Shown here in pieces: positions 46,201 through 56,736 of a stretch of DNA of 64,000 nucleotides (within the stretch, counting starts at the first letter, position 1; each line of letters begins with the position of its first letter). A program made the position numbers and the translations under genes. Origin of the DNA: Phaffia rhodozyma (lineage: Eukaryota > Basidiomycota > Tremellomycetes > Cystofilobasidiales > Mrakiaceae); assembly GCA_014706385.1 (NCBI GenBank), contig JACGZH010000006.1, positions 744,001-808,000 of the forward strand, read 5' to 3'. A model generated the notes under the pieces. The model did no database searches and was not told where the DNA came from. It saw only the letters and a program-made list of their open reading frames with translations.

Positions 46201-46633
46201 AGGATATACATACAGATTTGTTCCAAGGAGTATAGCTCGTTGGGTGCCGGCTTGAAGCTTCCGAGGACCGAGAGTTGCGGATAGGTTCAGTCTATATGAC
46301 CCAAAGAATTTCAGTTCATGACTCTGTCAGTGAAGGTTCTTCTCAATCATGACGGCCAAACAAGCCTACCTTGTTTACCATAGAAGGAAGCAGATAGTCA
46401 TTCTTGTCAAAAGGTGGAGGCCTATTTACAAAAATTGGCGATGCCCTAGCCGAATCATCCTGATCAATCGGATCGAGCTCAAGATCATCCAACGACGGTG
46501 GTCTATGTGGACCGACCAGGGGTCTGGATGTGTATGGTCGTTCCTGAAGGACCCGTAGACTACGAAATGTACCGAATGACAATCGAAGATTCAGATATGG
46601 ATAGAGCGATGTGATCCTTGTCAGGGAGGGCAT
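43260..46633 (-). CDS. Long mitochondrial-looking protein of unknown family, RRM-like part
   Basis: Assembled from about ten exons with consistent phases. The start at 46633 gives MPSLTRITSLYPYLNLRLSF and GTFRSLRVLQERPYTSRPLV, an Arg/Ser-rich, acid-free N-terminus typical of mitochondrial targeting. Next come EEKARELCNIL and IEHLPPQMTKRELKALFNEL with NSIVKIQNGRAFVALNGEHS, which reads like an RNA-recognition fold. A second similar unit begins TMDLPRDVTPEDIKKVLQPL. An acidic Ser/Pro region (SEDSPRSSTNHPSSEESPAQ) follows, then IRDDNLIYQLRVDGFGSQWR and SIPTGPQNGLVLMSVVGKHR. The tail reads IVPQYRPNTDQKHYAVHPDA, and ends HKDR at 43260. A role in mitochondrial RNA handling is an inference from the N-terminus and fold-like pattern. 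Confidence 0.68.
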
Positions 46634-46883
46634 GAAGAACTGGTGAGGACGTGATGAAGCTGTTCTGTTCGATCAATGAGGTGCAAGTCTGTATGCTGGG
46701 TGGAAGGAAGGTTACCGGAAGGATGACATGGTAGATGTGTAAATGATATTTGAATATATCTATATATACTTGATATATTACATATGCCTTACATAGCTAT
46801 CGGCTAGGGTTAAGTCTCGATCGTCCCTATCTCCAGATCTGATCGTTCCGGTAGAGCCAGAAATCGCAACCACACGACTCACC

Positions 46884-48006
46884 ATGTCTACATCGAAGAC
46901 TCCTCGGTACACTCCATCGCCGCTCTGCCTGCTTTGCTCGTCTAACATCAATCACTCGCTGTCAGGATCGGCCTTGAAGACAAGGTGCTGCTCTCGGTTT
47001 ATTTGCAAACACTGTAAAGAGACAAAAGGACGAGTCGCTCGGTGGAATCCGTGTCTCTACTGCGAGGGATCATGGTCGTCTATCGATCGGAAGGGACGCG
47101 GCACACTGTCAGAAAATGAAACACATCATTTTGTTTTAGGTGACGATGGCAGCGAGGAAGACGACGAAGACGAAGACGACGACGATAACGAAGAGAGGGA
47201 AGACTCCAGTAGGGAGGATGAAGCGAACGACCAAGCAAAAGTGGCAAGAGAGGAGGTGAATGCGGGCGATATCGATCCTCCAAACGGCCAAGTCATTAGA
47301 CATATCATACAGAAGGGTGACACGCTGATTGGGATTTCATTGAAATATTGCGTCGATGTATGTCTCCCTTTCGCGCCTCTGCTCTGTTTCCTATCGGTCT
47401 GAGAACTAACGATCGCTTGAGCCTCGTCCTCGTCATCAGCCACATCACCTGTGCACTCTCAACAAGCTTCCCCCATCCACGATTCATACTACACCCCACC
47501 TCCTCCAAACTCGAAGCTATCTTCTCCTCCTACCGTCACCCCCGCCCTCATTACCAGCCTCGACCTTGAGTCAGCTAGCACATGAGCGAGCACTCGCTCG
47601 ATTTGCAAAGATCACCAAGGAAGAGGACCCACTCGTCCGGAGAGCTTACGTTGGAGTTGCAGAGATTGATCATGAATTCGGACTTCAGTCGGAGTCTTAC
47701 GAAGGCGAAGCCGAGAAGAGCAAGGTTGGTGCAGCAGGGAGGAAAGAAGAACAAGAGACTGTCGAAGGAAGAGCGGTTGGACGGTTCTTCGAGGATCTTG
47801 AGTGGGAAGGCGAACAACGACAGGATAACGGACAAGGTCCGAGAGGATTTCCTGTTCAGAGCGGATCTAGCTCAGGCGTAAGGTGGAAGGCTGCTGGGCC
47901 TGAACGTGCGACCAGCTCGTCCGACTCTAAAAAGTCTTGGTGGAAAAACTGGGGTACACAGAGCGAAGGGATTGGTAAGCGCACGGAGGGCGTCAAAGCT
48001 GGGTAG
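46884..48006 (+). CDS. LysM-domain protein with N-terminal Cys-rich motif
   Basis: Two exons encode a soluble-looking protein with no signal peptide. The N-terminus carries clustered cysteines: CLLC near residue 13, then RCCSRFICKHC and CLYC, suggesting a zinc-binding fold. An acidic linker (about 47146-47250) follows. The LysM domain starts IRHIIQKGDTLIGISLKYCV, is split by an intron with a GTATGT donor, and resumes HHLCTLNKLPPSTIHTTPHL and LQTRSYLLLP. Downstream, LAHERALARFAKITKEEDPL and RRAYVGVAEIDHEFGLQSES are helical. The tail is Ser/Lys/Trp-rich (SWWKNWGTQSEG) and ends at 48006. Without a secretion signal it resembles intracellular LYSMD proteins rather than secreted chitin-binding effectors. 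Confidence 0.86.
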
Positions 48007-48467
48007 ATCATGTTCCAGCCTCATTCTATCATCTTTTCAACTCATTGGCATGTCTTCTAGCCCTTCCCTATCTTTCTTCGATACTCTCTCGCCCGGGTGT
48101 TTTCTGTCATATATCCCATCATGTACCACGGCCTCAAGATGATCTTACGACTTTTTTCTTACCAAATTTTTGGACCTCTTCTTATATACATCCGTTTGTG
48201 TTGTAAACTCTTGAAATTTTGCTGTATCTTTCTAAACACTGTCTGTTGCCACTCTTCTATGCATGTATTCTTTCCCTCAGGTATGTCGTCAAGATCGCGC
48301 TGAAGGAGTCGTGCGCCGGTTGGAAATGCTGACTAATCATCTGCTAACCCATAGCTGACGTCGCCGCTTCCTCGGCCGTCAATCCGTTTCCAGTCAAACT
48401 CACTACCACACTTCCAACTTCTCTCTCGACATTCCCGTCCGTTACCTTCTCCTTCTTCTCACATAGA
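48007..48467 (+). other. Intergenic and probable ZIM17 5' leader with intron
   Basis: A CAG-GTATGT donor at 48281 and a CTAACCCATAG acceptor ending 48354, with TGCTAAC branch-like sequence, suggest a 74-base leader intron. An upstream ATG at 48259 would read in frame across this intron into the ZIM17 ATG, adding about 45 residues. Confidence 0.5.
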
Positions 48468-49321
48468 ATGATGATCTCCGCTCGATTAATGAACAGTCTC
48501 CTTCCGCTGGCGAGATATCCTTTGGTTTACCGGGAAGCTGCTTCCCTTACTCGCCGCCGCACGGCCTTCGTTCCTACCTCGATAGTCCCTCCTTTCTCCA
48601 TCCGGTCTCTCTCATCCTCTGTTCGAAGGCTGGACGCTTTATCGAGTGGAAGTGAAGGAATTAAAGCAAAATGGGTGCCAGCAGAAGGAAACGATACAAA
48701 GGGACCACTTAAGTTTGATCAAACTCCAAAATTGCAAGTGTTGACTTGATCGTCTTACTCTTTGTGCTTGTTCGGTTTGCCATAAGCTAATCCTCTTTCT
48801 TTTCTCCTTATTGTCTTTCTCTCTCGCTTACGAAACACTACTAGGTCTCTGACATTTACATGTACAGCTCAGATTCCTGATCCTAATTCTACTTCCACCT
48901 CCACCTCCACCTCCTCAGATGCTGCGTTGACCCCATCAGTCTCGGATGATCCAGAACCGCTCGTGCTATGCCACCACCGGTCGACCCATCAGTTCTCTAA
49001 ACAGGCTTATACTCAAGGAATCGTATTAGTTCAATGTCCTGGTTGCCAGAACAGGTATATCTTTCTCTCATTCTTTCAACCGGTCTTTCTCATTCTTCTT
49101 TTGTTTCGATCATCCTATGAACTAATTTATCCCTTGAACATCCTATTCATGTTCAAATTGTCCATAGACATTTGATCGCCGATCACTTAGGTTGGTTCAA
49201 AGAGATCACCGAAGGAAAAGGATCAGATAGGCTAAAGACGATTGAGGATATCATGCAGGAGAAGGGGGAGGTCGTCAAGACTGGAGTGTTGACAGAAGGT
49301 GGGGTGACGGAGATCCTATAA
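48468..49321 (+). CDS. ZIM17: Mitochondrial Hsp70 escort protein ZIM17/Tim15 (DNL zinc finger)
   Basis: A DNL-type zinc finger protein that keeps mitochondrial Hsp70 soluble and active. The start at 48468 gives MMISARLMNSLLPLARYPLV with many Arg and no acids early, a good matrix-targeting sequence. After an intron with a GC donor (48734-48844) the core reads LSLTFTCTAQ. About 33 Ser/Thr/Pro-rich residues follow, then CHHRSTHQFSKQAYTQGIVL, VQCPGCQNR and, after a second intron, HLIADHLGWFKEITEGKGSD. In most family members the first Cys pair is CxxC. Here the two cysteines are split by the insertion. The protein ends VTEIL at 49321. The family is certain; only the junction and start choice are open. 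Confidence 0.93.
48734..48844 (+). other. Probable GC-AG intron in ZIM17
   Basis: The donor is GCAAGT and the acceptor ACTACTAG. Only this pair keeps the phase between CCA-AAA-TT and G-TCT-CTG, giving the family-like join TPKLSLTFTC. Nearby GT donors either break the frame or give a poorer protein. Confidence 0.65.
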
Positions 49322-49853
49322 ACACAACAAAGATTTATGATAACGAGAAAAGAACTAGTAACTGCAGCAGCACATCACTGTTAGAGAACAGGAGGATTTG
49401 ATGTCAAGGACAAAACAACTTGTTGTGTCACACATGCAAGCCTTGAGGGTTCCTCAGAGGCTGGAAAACCGGTCCTATGAGACAGCGCATCCAGACGAAA
49501 GAAAGTGAGGATTGTTTCATCGGAGAGTTTAAAAGATAGGAAGAACCAAGAAGAATGACAGAAATAAAGCAAACAAAGATCATCCTTGGGGATTCTTTTT
49601 TCTTTTTTTTGGTACAGAAATGTGTAAAGTTTCGATAGATAGAGTTTAGAGTGTCCAAATTCTTAAAAAGAAGAAGTAAGAAAAATAAGCACCGATGTAA
49701 AACAAAATGAAGATGCGAGGTGATCATACATTTAGCTATTTAGCAGGAACGAATAAAGATTGCAAGATAAGAACAACAAGCGATAGCGATAGAAAAAGAA
49801 AAAAAGAAAAAGATGAAGAGTGAGTCCACAAAAGTTCAGGAGGAAACACGAGC
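49322..49853. other. Convergent intergenic region
   Basis: 3' flanks of ZIM17 and the GH9 gene. A/G-rich on the plus strand. The minus-strand open frames here have no domain content. Confidence 0.5.
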
Positions 49854-52553
49854 TTATCGTCTTCTGAATCCGCGTTTGCTTCCACCGAACCAACCTCCAA
49901 ACCACCAACCTGCCAAGGCACTCAACACCAACAGAACCACTAGAATCACGACGACAATGGCGATGATGGCACCTGTGCTGAGCTTGCGCTTCGAAGAGCA
50001 GGGTAATGCAGCGTCACATGGCTGACCTGAGGGAACAGAGTAAGCACCTGCTTGAAGAGAGGTATAATAGGGAGGACTAGATGCGTTCAGAGTCAGAGCC
50101 TGAGCGACAAGAGTAAGAAGAGGTGCGTTGTAGTCCAAAGCGACCTGTGTTTATTACAAAAAGACCATTAAGCGGGATATCTATAGAGATATTGCACGGA
50201 TTCGGTTGACAAAGTAAGAGGGAGGACTCACCTCTGTTTCAACCCAATCAGATCGAATGTTCCAAAATTTGTCACTTTCGCTAGCTGTGAAAGAGAGATA
50301 AGAGAAAAGCCATGATTATCAGTACAGATATATCGAGAATCCAAGGAGGCCATAGGAAAACAAAAGGAGTTACGTACGACCACCAACGACAGCTCCGTAA
50401 AGTACGTGTGCCGATACAACAGGTTCCGTATCGATCGCCTGAATATTCTGTCCTCCAGATGCCATAGCACTGTGTGGGTTTGTTGGCGAATTAGGGTTTG
50501 AACCGACCACGTAGGGAACTATAGGCACATGCTTTTAGACGTGTATCCTTCAAGCACGAGGAAATTCAACACGGATTACAAAAAGATAGAACGTACCGCT
50601 CATAGGATTGTTGCCCAAAAAGTAATCAACTTGGTCTTGAGCATAGCTCTAAATAGGAAAAGAAGGAGTCCATGTCAAGTCAGCCAACAGAGGAACTCAA
50701 GCGAATTCATGGATCATAATGACCAGCGTCGTACCAAATACTGCTGTTGCTTAGCTGTCGTGGAGGCGATAGGACCATACCGCCTTAGAAGCATAGCAAT
50801 GTTCAATGCAGGGTTCAAAGAGGCAGAATCTGAGTCTCCTTCGAACTATTAACACGTCACCAGCATAGTTGGTTTTGAAGAACATCAGTAAGGCGTCTAA
50901 AGCTATCACTATCTCAATAACACAGACAGACGGACGTACCCAGACGAGGCCTCCCTTCGTCATTTTCCCCAACTTTTCGTTTACGACTTGGTCGAGAATT
51001 TTCTCTGACTCGCTCTGCCAATAAGAAACACTCGAGACATTCGACGGAGCCCCTTCCATCAACCAAGGTTTGGAGATCGCTATTTGAGTAAACAAGATCG
51101 GCAAAGCTGGGACCTTGCTATCCCAGTTCAGAACGGCCGATTTACCGGAGAGGCCATATTGAGCATAGTTGGAAGCAGCCGAAGTGAAATAAGTCGAGTC
51201 GTTGGCTGCTAGAGAAAGCTGTGAACATATACATATGAGCGAGGGAACATAAACGGGCTTGAGTGTAACTCCTTTAAAGGACATCATTCCTGCTTGATGT
51301 TTAGAAACTTACCCAGAGTCCAGCCCAAACTAGATCATCGCCGTATCCACTGCTGCCATACACGTCTGCCACTGCCGGTACGTCCGTCTGGTAGACTTGT
51401 AACGTACTTGTTGTCGCAAACGTGTACAAGTCCTTAGCATGCTGTAGTAAGGTCGACGCGTAAGAACTGTTGGCGATGGTCGAGGATACGTTTTGATAGT
51501 TGAGGGATTGACCGGCGTAGAGGAAGGAGTTGGACGCAAAGGCAGCAGCGGCAGAAGCAGCGGCATCTGTTCCAGGACTAGCAGTATAAGACGAGAGTAT
51601 AAGCTTATAGATAAGATGTCAAAGTGAGCGCACGTCCCGATAGATGGAACCTACGCCGAGCCGTTAATTTGATAGGATGGTCTAGGAGACGGGATATCTA
51701 AATCATCTCCCCAGTAGCTATAAGAACATGCGAACGAGAATGGTCAGATAGGATGTATACTTGGGATTCACATCTTGTTCACGTACTTATTGTCAACCGT
51801 ACCACTTCCTACTTGTACGATCAGAGTGTTTGATTCCGGGTGAGCCTTGATCAACCAGTCCAAACCCCACTGGACTGCAACGTTGGCCAAATGTGAATGC
51901 GCAGAAAGAAATGTCAGATGCTCAGTTTCACGCTTTAGAGAGATGAGGTAGGACATACGCGTGCCGTCAAGATATGATGTCTGTCCGGAGGTGTCGTATG
52001 CTTGTCCATAGTCGATTCCTCCCCATGCTATACAAGAAAAGAATGAGGTTCAGCGTTTTGTTTACCTTTTTTCCGAAATATACGAGAAAACTTGGGTACA
52101 GACCTATGGACGAAAGCACGAAAGTCAAGGGGAAAGTGCACTTCAGATAGTCTCCAGCGTCATAGAACCTGTTAGTTATGATCCGAGCAAGTGCCCGGAG
52201 AGCGGACTGTTAGTATTCGATACGCCTCTTTTTAATAGGCTGAATCAAACCGAGAGCGAAGGAACCCACCCTCCTGATAAATCCACCCCGATGTCCTGTC
52301 CATCATTCAAGGCAGAGGAATTCCTCCAGCTAACTCTGAACCCGTCTGGGAGTTGCCCACTCCTCTGGGCATCGTAGAAGTAAAGAGCGTTGCCGAGAAG
52401 GTTAGACCATTGTTGAACCGAGGTTAGAGAAGAGTTGCTGACTCCCGAAGAAACGGGAGGAGGGTTGTAGGTAGCTGTTGAGCTATTTTGAGCGAACGTT
52501 GCGGACGAGTTTGCCAAGACCGAGAGAAGTGCCAGTAGAGAAAAGGAAAGCAT
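49854..52553 (-). CDS. GH9 endoglucanase-like hydrolase with signal peptide and membrane tail
   Basis: A family 9 glycoside hydrolase, predicted to cut beta-1,4-glucans. The start at 52553 opens a signal peptide (MLSFSLLALLSVLANSSATF). The acidic catalytic motif FYDAGDYLKCTFPLT follows, then GGIDYGQAYDTSGQTSYLDG, LDWLIKAHPESNTLIVQVGS and NKYWGDDLDIPSPRPSYQIN. Later come LWLSLAANDSTYFTSAASNY, DFLGNNPMS-like and NPHSAMASGGQN. WNIRSDWVETEVALDYNAPL carries the expected C-terminal acid Glu. The protein ends with a membrane span (STGAIIAIVVVILVVLLVLS) and a basic tail, SKRGFRRR, at 49854. That topology would fix the enzyme at the plasma membrane facing the wall. About ten exons are present. The start is preferred over an in-frame ATG nine codons upstream because it begins the signal peptide. 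Confidence 0.93.
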
Positions 52554-52828
52554 AGTAAGTAGACCGGGTCGCCAAACCAACCGAACGATCCGGGCGGGTA
52601 TTAAAGAAAACGAAGGAGAGGATTCAAGAGGGAGAAGGAGAACAAGAAGAACGAAAAGACGGTCTAGAATAAGAGAAGGATGAAGGATATGATGAGAAGC
52701 AAGTCGGTCCGGATTGGGCCAGATGGTTAAAACAGATCACGTTCGCCCAAGAAGAGAAGGCCGGTTCGTCACCTTTGTGGCCCGTCAGCCAGATATTCAT
52801 AGCAACAACACCGAGAGATCAAACACCG

Positions 52829-55800
52829 ATGGAATCAGAACAGGATACACCGTTCGAACCAAAGCCTATCGTCGCGTTGGATGAGATCGTGATCAACCGG
52901 ATAGCAGCTGGAGAGGTAAAGCCATGTATACGATATAGGGCAGCAGCTGCCGATGAAGCCATGTTTCTAACGCGTCTGGGTAAATGTGATTCCTATAGAT
53001 CATCCAACGGCCGGCAAATGCACTCAAAGAGCTCATCGAGAACTGTCTTGATGCTGGAGCAAAATCCATAAGAGTCTCTGTTAAAGATGGAGGACTTAAA
53101 CTTCTACAGATCCAAGATGATGGGTGTGGTATCCGGGTATATGCAATCCCTCTATCTGTTCTTTCCAGGAAGGACCGCATGTGGACTGATATCGAGCATC
53201 GTGCCCTCTTACCTGACAGCACGCCGATCTTCCCATCCTCTGTCAACGGTTCACTACGTCCAAGCTCCGAACGTTCTCCGACCTCGAAACGATTGCAACC
53301 TATGGATTCCGAGGCGAAGCTCTAGCATCTATTTCTCACGTTGCTCATGTTTCTGTCCTCACAAAGACGAAAGAAGGCAATTGCGCGTGGAAGTGAGTGC
53401 TCGTCTCCGCGATGCTTTCTCCTCGAATAGATGTCAATGACACATGTTTCTGACTATGTGAACGGTGTTGCCGGCCTCTATCATACAGAGCAAACTATTC
53501 GGATGGTGTACTCATACCTCTTCGCCCGGGAGAGAGCCCAGAGCCAAAATCAGCGGCCGGAAATCAGGGAACTACTATAATCGTGTGTTTCAGAATTGTT
53601 CTTTATCTTTGTAGTCTCAGTAGTTTGGTCTCTTCTGACACATTCGGCGCGTTCTCTCTGTACTTTCCAAACGTCTATAGGTTGAAGATCTGTTTTTTAA
53701 TGTGCCAACTCGACGAAAGGCGCTGAAATCAACCTCGGACGAGTTTAGCAGGATTTTGGACGTGGTAACCAAATATTCGATACACAACCCTTCCGTCTCA
53801 TTTATGTGCAAAAAGGTCAGCTCAGGTCTTTGTCTTCAAGAGAGTTCCGTCGGCCTGTCATTTTGTTTGTATGAAGCTCTCAAGTTGCTGATCTTCCCAA
53901 TACATACCTCTGTATACTGTGTAGGCTGGCCAGGCTGCCCCCGTACTTTCTACTCCATGCCTCTCCACTTCTGCACAAACCATCAGGATAGTTCATGGCC
54001 CAACTCTGGCCAAGGAGCTCCTTCATCTTCCGAAAACAAAGAACACCCAATTTGAGTTTGAATTTGAGGGTTGGCTGACAGGCGCCAATTGGAATACCAA
54101 ACGCAGTGGAGGGTTTTTGGTGTTCATAAATCGTAGGTGATTTCGAAATATCCGCAATCTTGAATATATGCTCACTTACAGCGTGTAAAATCTTGGAATC
54201 GGGCTGGGTAGATCGCTTGGTAGACTGTCCAAGACTGAAGAAAGCCGTGGAAGCGTTATATTCGGTTATTCTTCCCAAAGGAACGTATCCTTGGGTCTAT
54301 ATAGAGTAAGTCTTAGACGAGTATCAATTGATGCGCTCCATCAGATCATTCTCAACGAATGGTTTAAATGTATAAGTAGAGTATCTAACACGGCCTACGT
54401 AGTCTGCTGATTAAGCCTGAGAATGTCGATGTTAATGTCCATCCGACGAAGAGTGAGGTTCGTGAGGCATTCTACAATGTGTCCTTCAGCATCCTTGTTC
54501 TTGCTCCAGGGCCTTACCTGTTTACATATCCTGCTTTGTTTCAGGTGCATTTTCTTAACGAGGAGGAGATAATCGAAGCTGTCTGCGAAACAGTCCAGGA
54601 GGTCTTGATCGGAGCAAATTCATCGAGAACATACAGTACTCAGGTTAGCCCGGTTCTAATTGAAATCCACCAATAATTGTCCATGATAGCTAACAATATC
54701 TCTCTTGATACCCCGAAGCCTCAGAACACCGTGCAACAGGGTTCTGATCCACACCACGATTCCGACCCAGAGTTTGAAGAGGAAGAACCAAGAGAGGTCA
54801 AAAATCTTCCTACTTTCGGTACTAACAGTGGTACTTATGGAGGGAGTAAACCAAGTTCTACTCGAATAGTTTCAAGATGTTAGTTGTCCCTCAATCTTCA
54901 ACTCCTTTTTTGTGTGTGTGAAACTCGATCCAGTCTAATTCATTCCCAATGTCGTCTTACTTATGATTCGCATAGCATCCACTCAACAGTCTAATCCTGC
55001 GCATAAAGTCCGGGTAGATCCGACCGTCCGGACGCTCGACTCGATGTTTGCTCCTCTCAACTCAAAGATATCTACCATCGTACCTCCCGAGTCTGCTCCG
55101 ATTAAGCGGCGTAGAATAGATGAACGCGTTGAGAGTGAGGAAGGGGATGAGGATGAGAACAAATCGAAGGCTAACATTGAGGATGACGCAGATATGAGTG
55201 AAGATGAAGTAGAGTGGGTCAATGAGGAGGTCAATACGCGCACGATAGATGAAACAAAACAGAAATCAAACAGAGAACGAGGGATCAGTGGAGGAGGCCT
55301 AGTGAGAACGAGCGAGTGTAGGTTGACGAGTATAGTGAGGCTTAGAAATCTGGTCAAAGAGAAAAGGCATAATTGTAAGTTTTTTGTTATTCGGTCTTTC
55401 CAACTTTCATGCTGAACAGTCAATTTTGTCCGATTCCTTTGACATCTACCATCGGACATACATAGTGGTTTCGGAAATCATCAAGGATCATAAATTCGTA
55501 GGAATCGTGAGTTGTGAACGAACTCAATCTTTGATACAACACAATACCAAACTATACTTGGTCAATCACGCTGCTATCGCGTAAGTTGTCATTCCTGTCG
55601 AAACATACTTTGCGCTAGGGCTGAACATGCATCAAGTTTCCCATCATACTCTTTCTGCTATGTAATACCATGAAGAGATGAGCTGTTCTACCAGCTGGGT
55701 CTCTGTCAGTTTGGGGAGATCGGAAAGATTCGCCTGGATCCACCTGCGGAGATCAAACCTCTGTTGAAGTTAGCGATCGTTCTAGAGGAAGATGTGCCCG

Positions 55801-56532
55801 AGGAGCGAAGGGAGGCTACCATTCAGGTTCGTTTGACGTGTTCAATTTCAAACATCGAGAGAGCCCTCTTCCTCGTTGTCACTGACACATGAGATTCTGT
55901 AAACAGATGATTGAACAGCGATTGATCGAACGTCGAGAGATGCTGGACGAATACTTTTCTTTAACGATCACGGAGGACGGTAGGATTGAGTCGATTCCTC
56001 TGCTCCTAGAGGGTTATACACCTGACTTGAATCGATTACCAGAATTTTTGATGCGACTTGGACCTGGAGTGAGTGTTGAAATCTTTTGTTTTGCTAATCT
56101 TTGTCTCGCGTAGTTAGGATTTGGAGACTTGGACTGAGCGCGTTCCTTCGGGAGTATTTTTCAGGTTGATTGGTCAGATGAAGAAGCATGTTTTGAGTCG
56201 TTTCTCCGGGAACTAGCTTACTTTTACATCCCCCTTCCTCTTTTACCATCCGACGAGACGGATGCTACAAGAGACAAAGAGCGAGAGCTGGGTATGTTCT
56301 CTCATTATGTATCTTCTTTCAATCGGGCCTTCTTCCTATAGTCGCCGCTTTAAAGAATATGGACTAAATTTTGCCTGGCATATACTTCATTAAAGAATCG
56401 TTCCAAATCGAACACGTCATCTTTCCCGCGCTCCGACGACATCTCCGTCCTTCAAAGTCATTGCTAAAAGGGGGCCATATCACTCAAGTGGCTAACCTAC
56501 CAGATCTCTACAAAGTGTTTGAAAGGTGCTGA
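52829..56532 (+). CDS. MLH1: DNA mismatch repair protein MLH1
   Basis: The common subunit of the MutL heterodimers in mismatch repair and meiotic crossing-over. The start at 52829 gives [20 protein letters not shown] and INRIAAGE. The GHKL ATPase motifs follow across introns: [49 protein letters not shown] and [16 protein letters not shown]. Next come [35 protein letters not shown] and a long acidic linker (about 55100-55250). The C-terminal dimerisation domain includes [40 protein letters not shown] and [16 protein letters not shown]. It ends with the highly conserved Phe-Glu-Arg-Cys at 56532. About 14 introns are inferred. No disabling break is seen. Confidence 0.95.
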
Positions 56533-56736
56533 TACAGTTTAGATTTGCAGACATATCCTCCTTTTTTGATCTTTCATCTTAGTACATATATATATCCACT
56601 CTTACTATATCCACCAAGTTGTACACCCCCAAAACTTACCACGGGTTCATTCTTAAATTGAATCTTCGAATCAATACTGGTTTATTTCCAAATAGTGATC
56701 TCTTATAGAAAGAAATGAACTCATGATTCATTTCCA

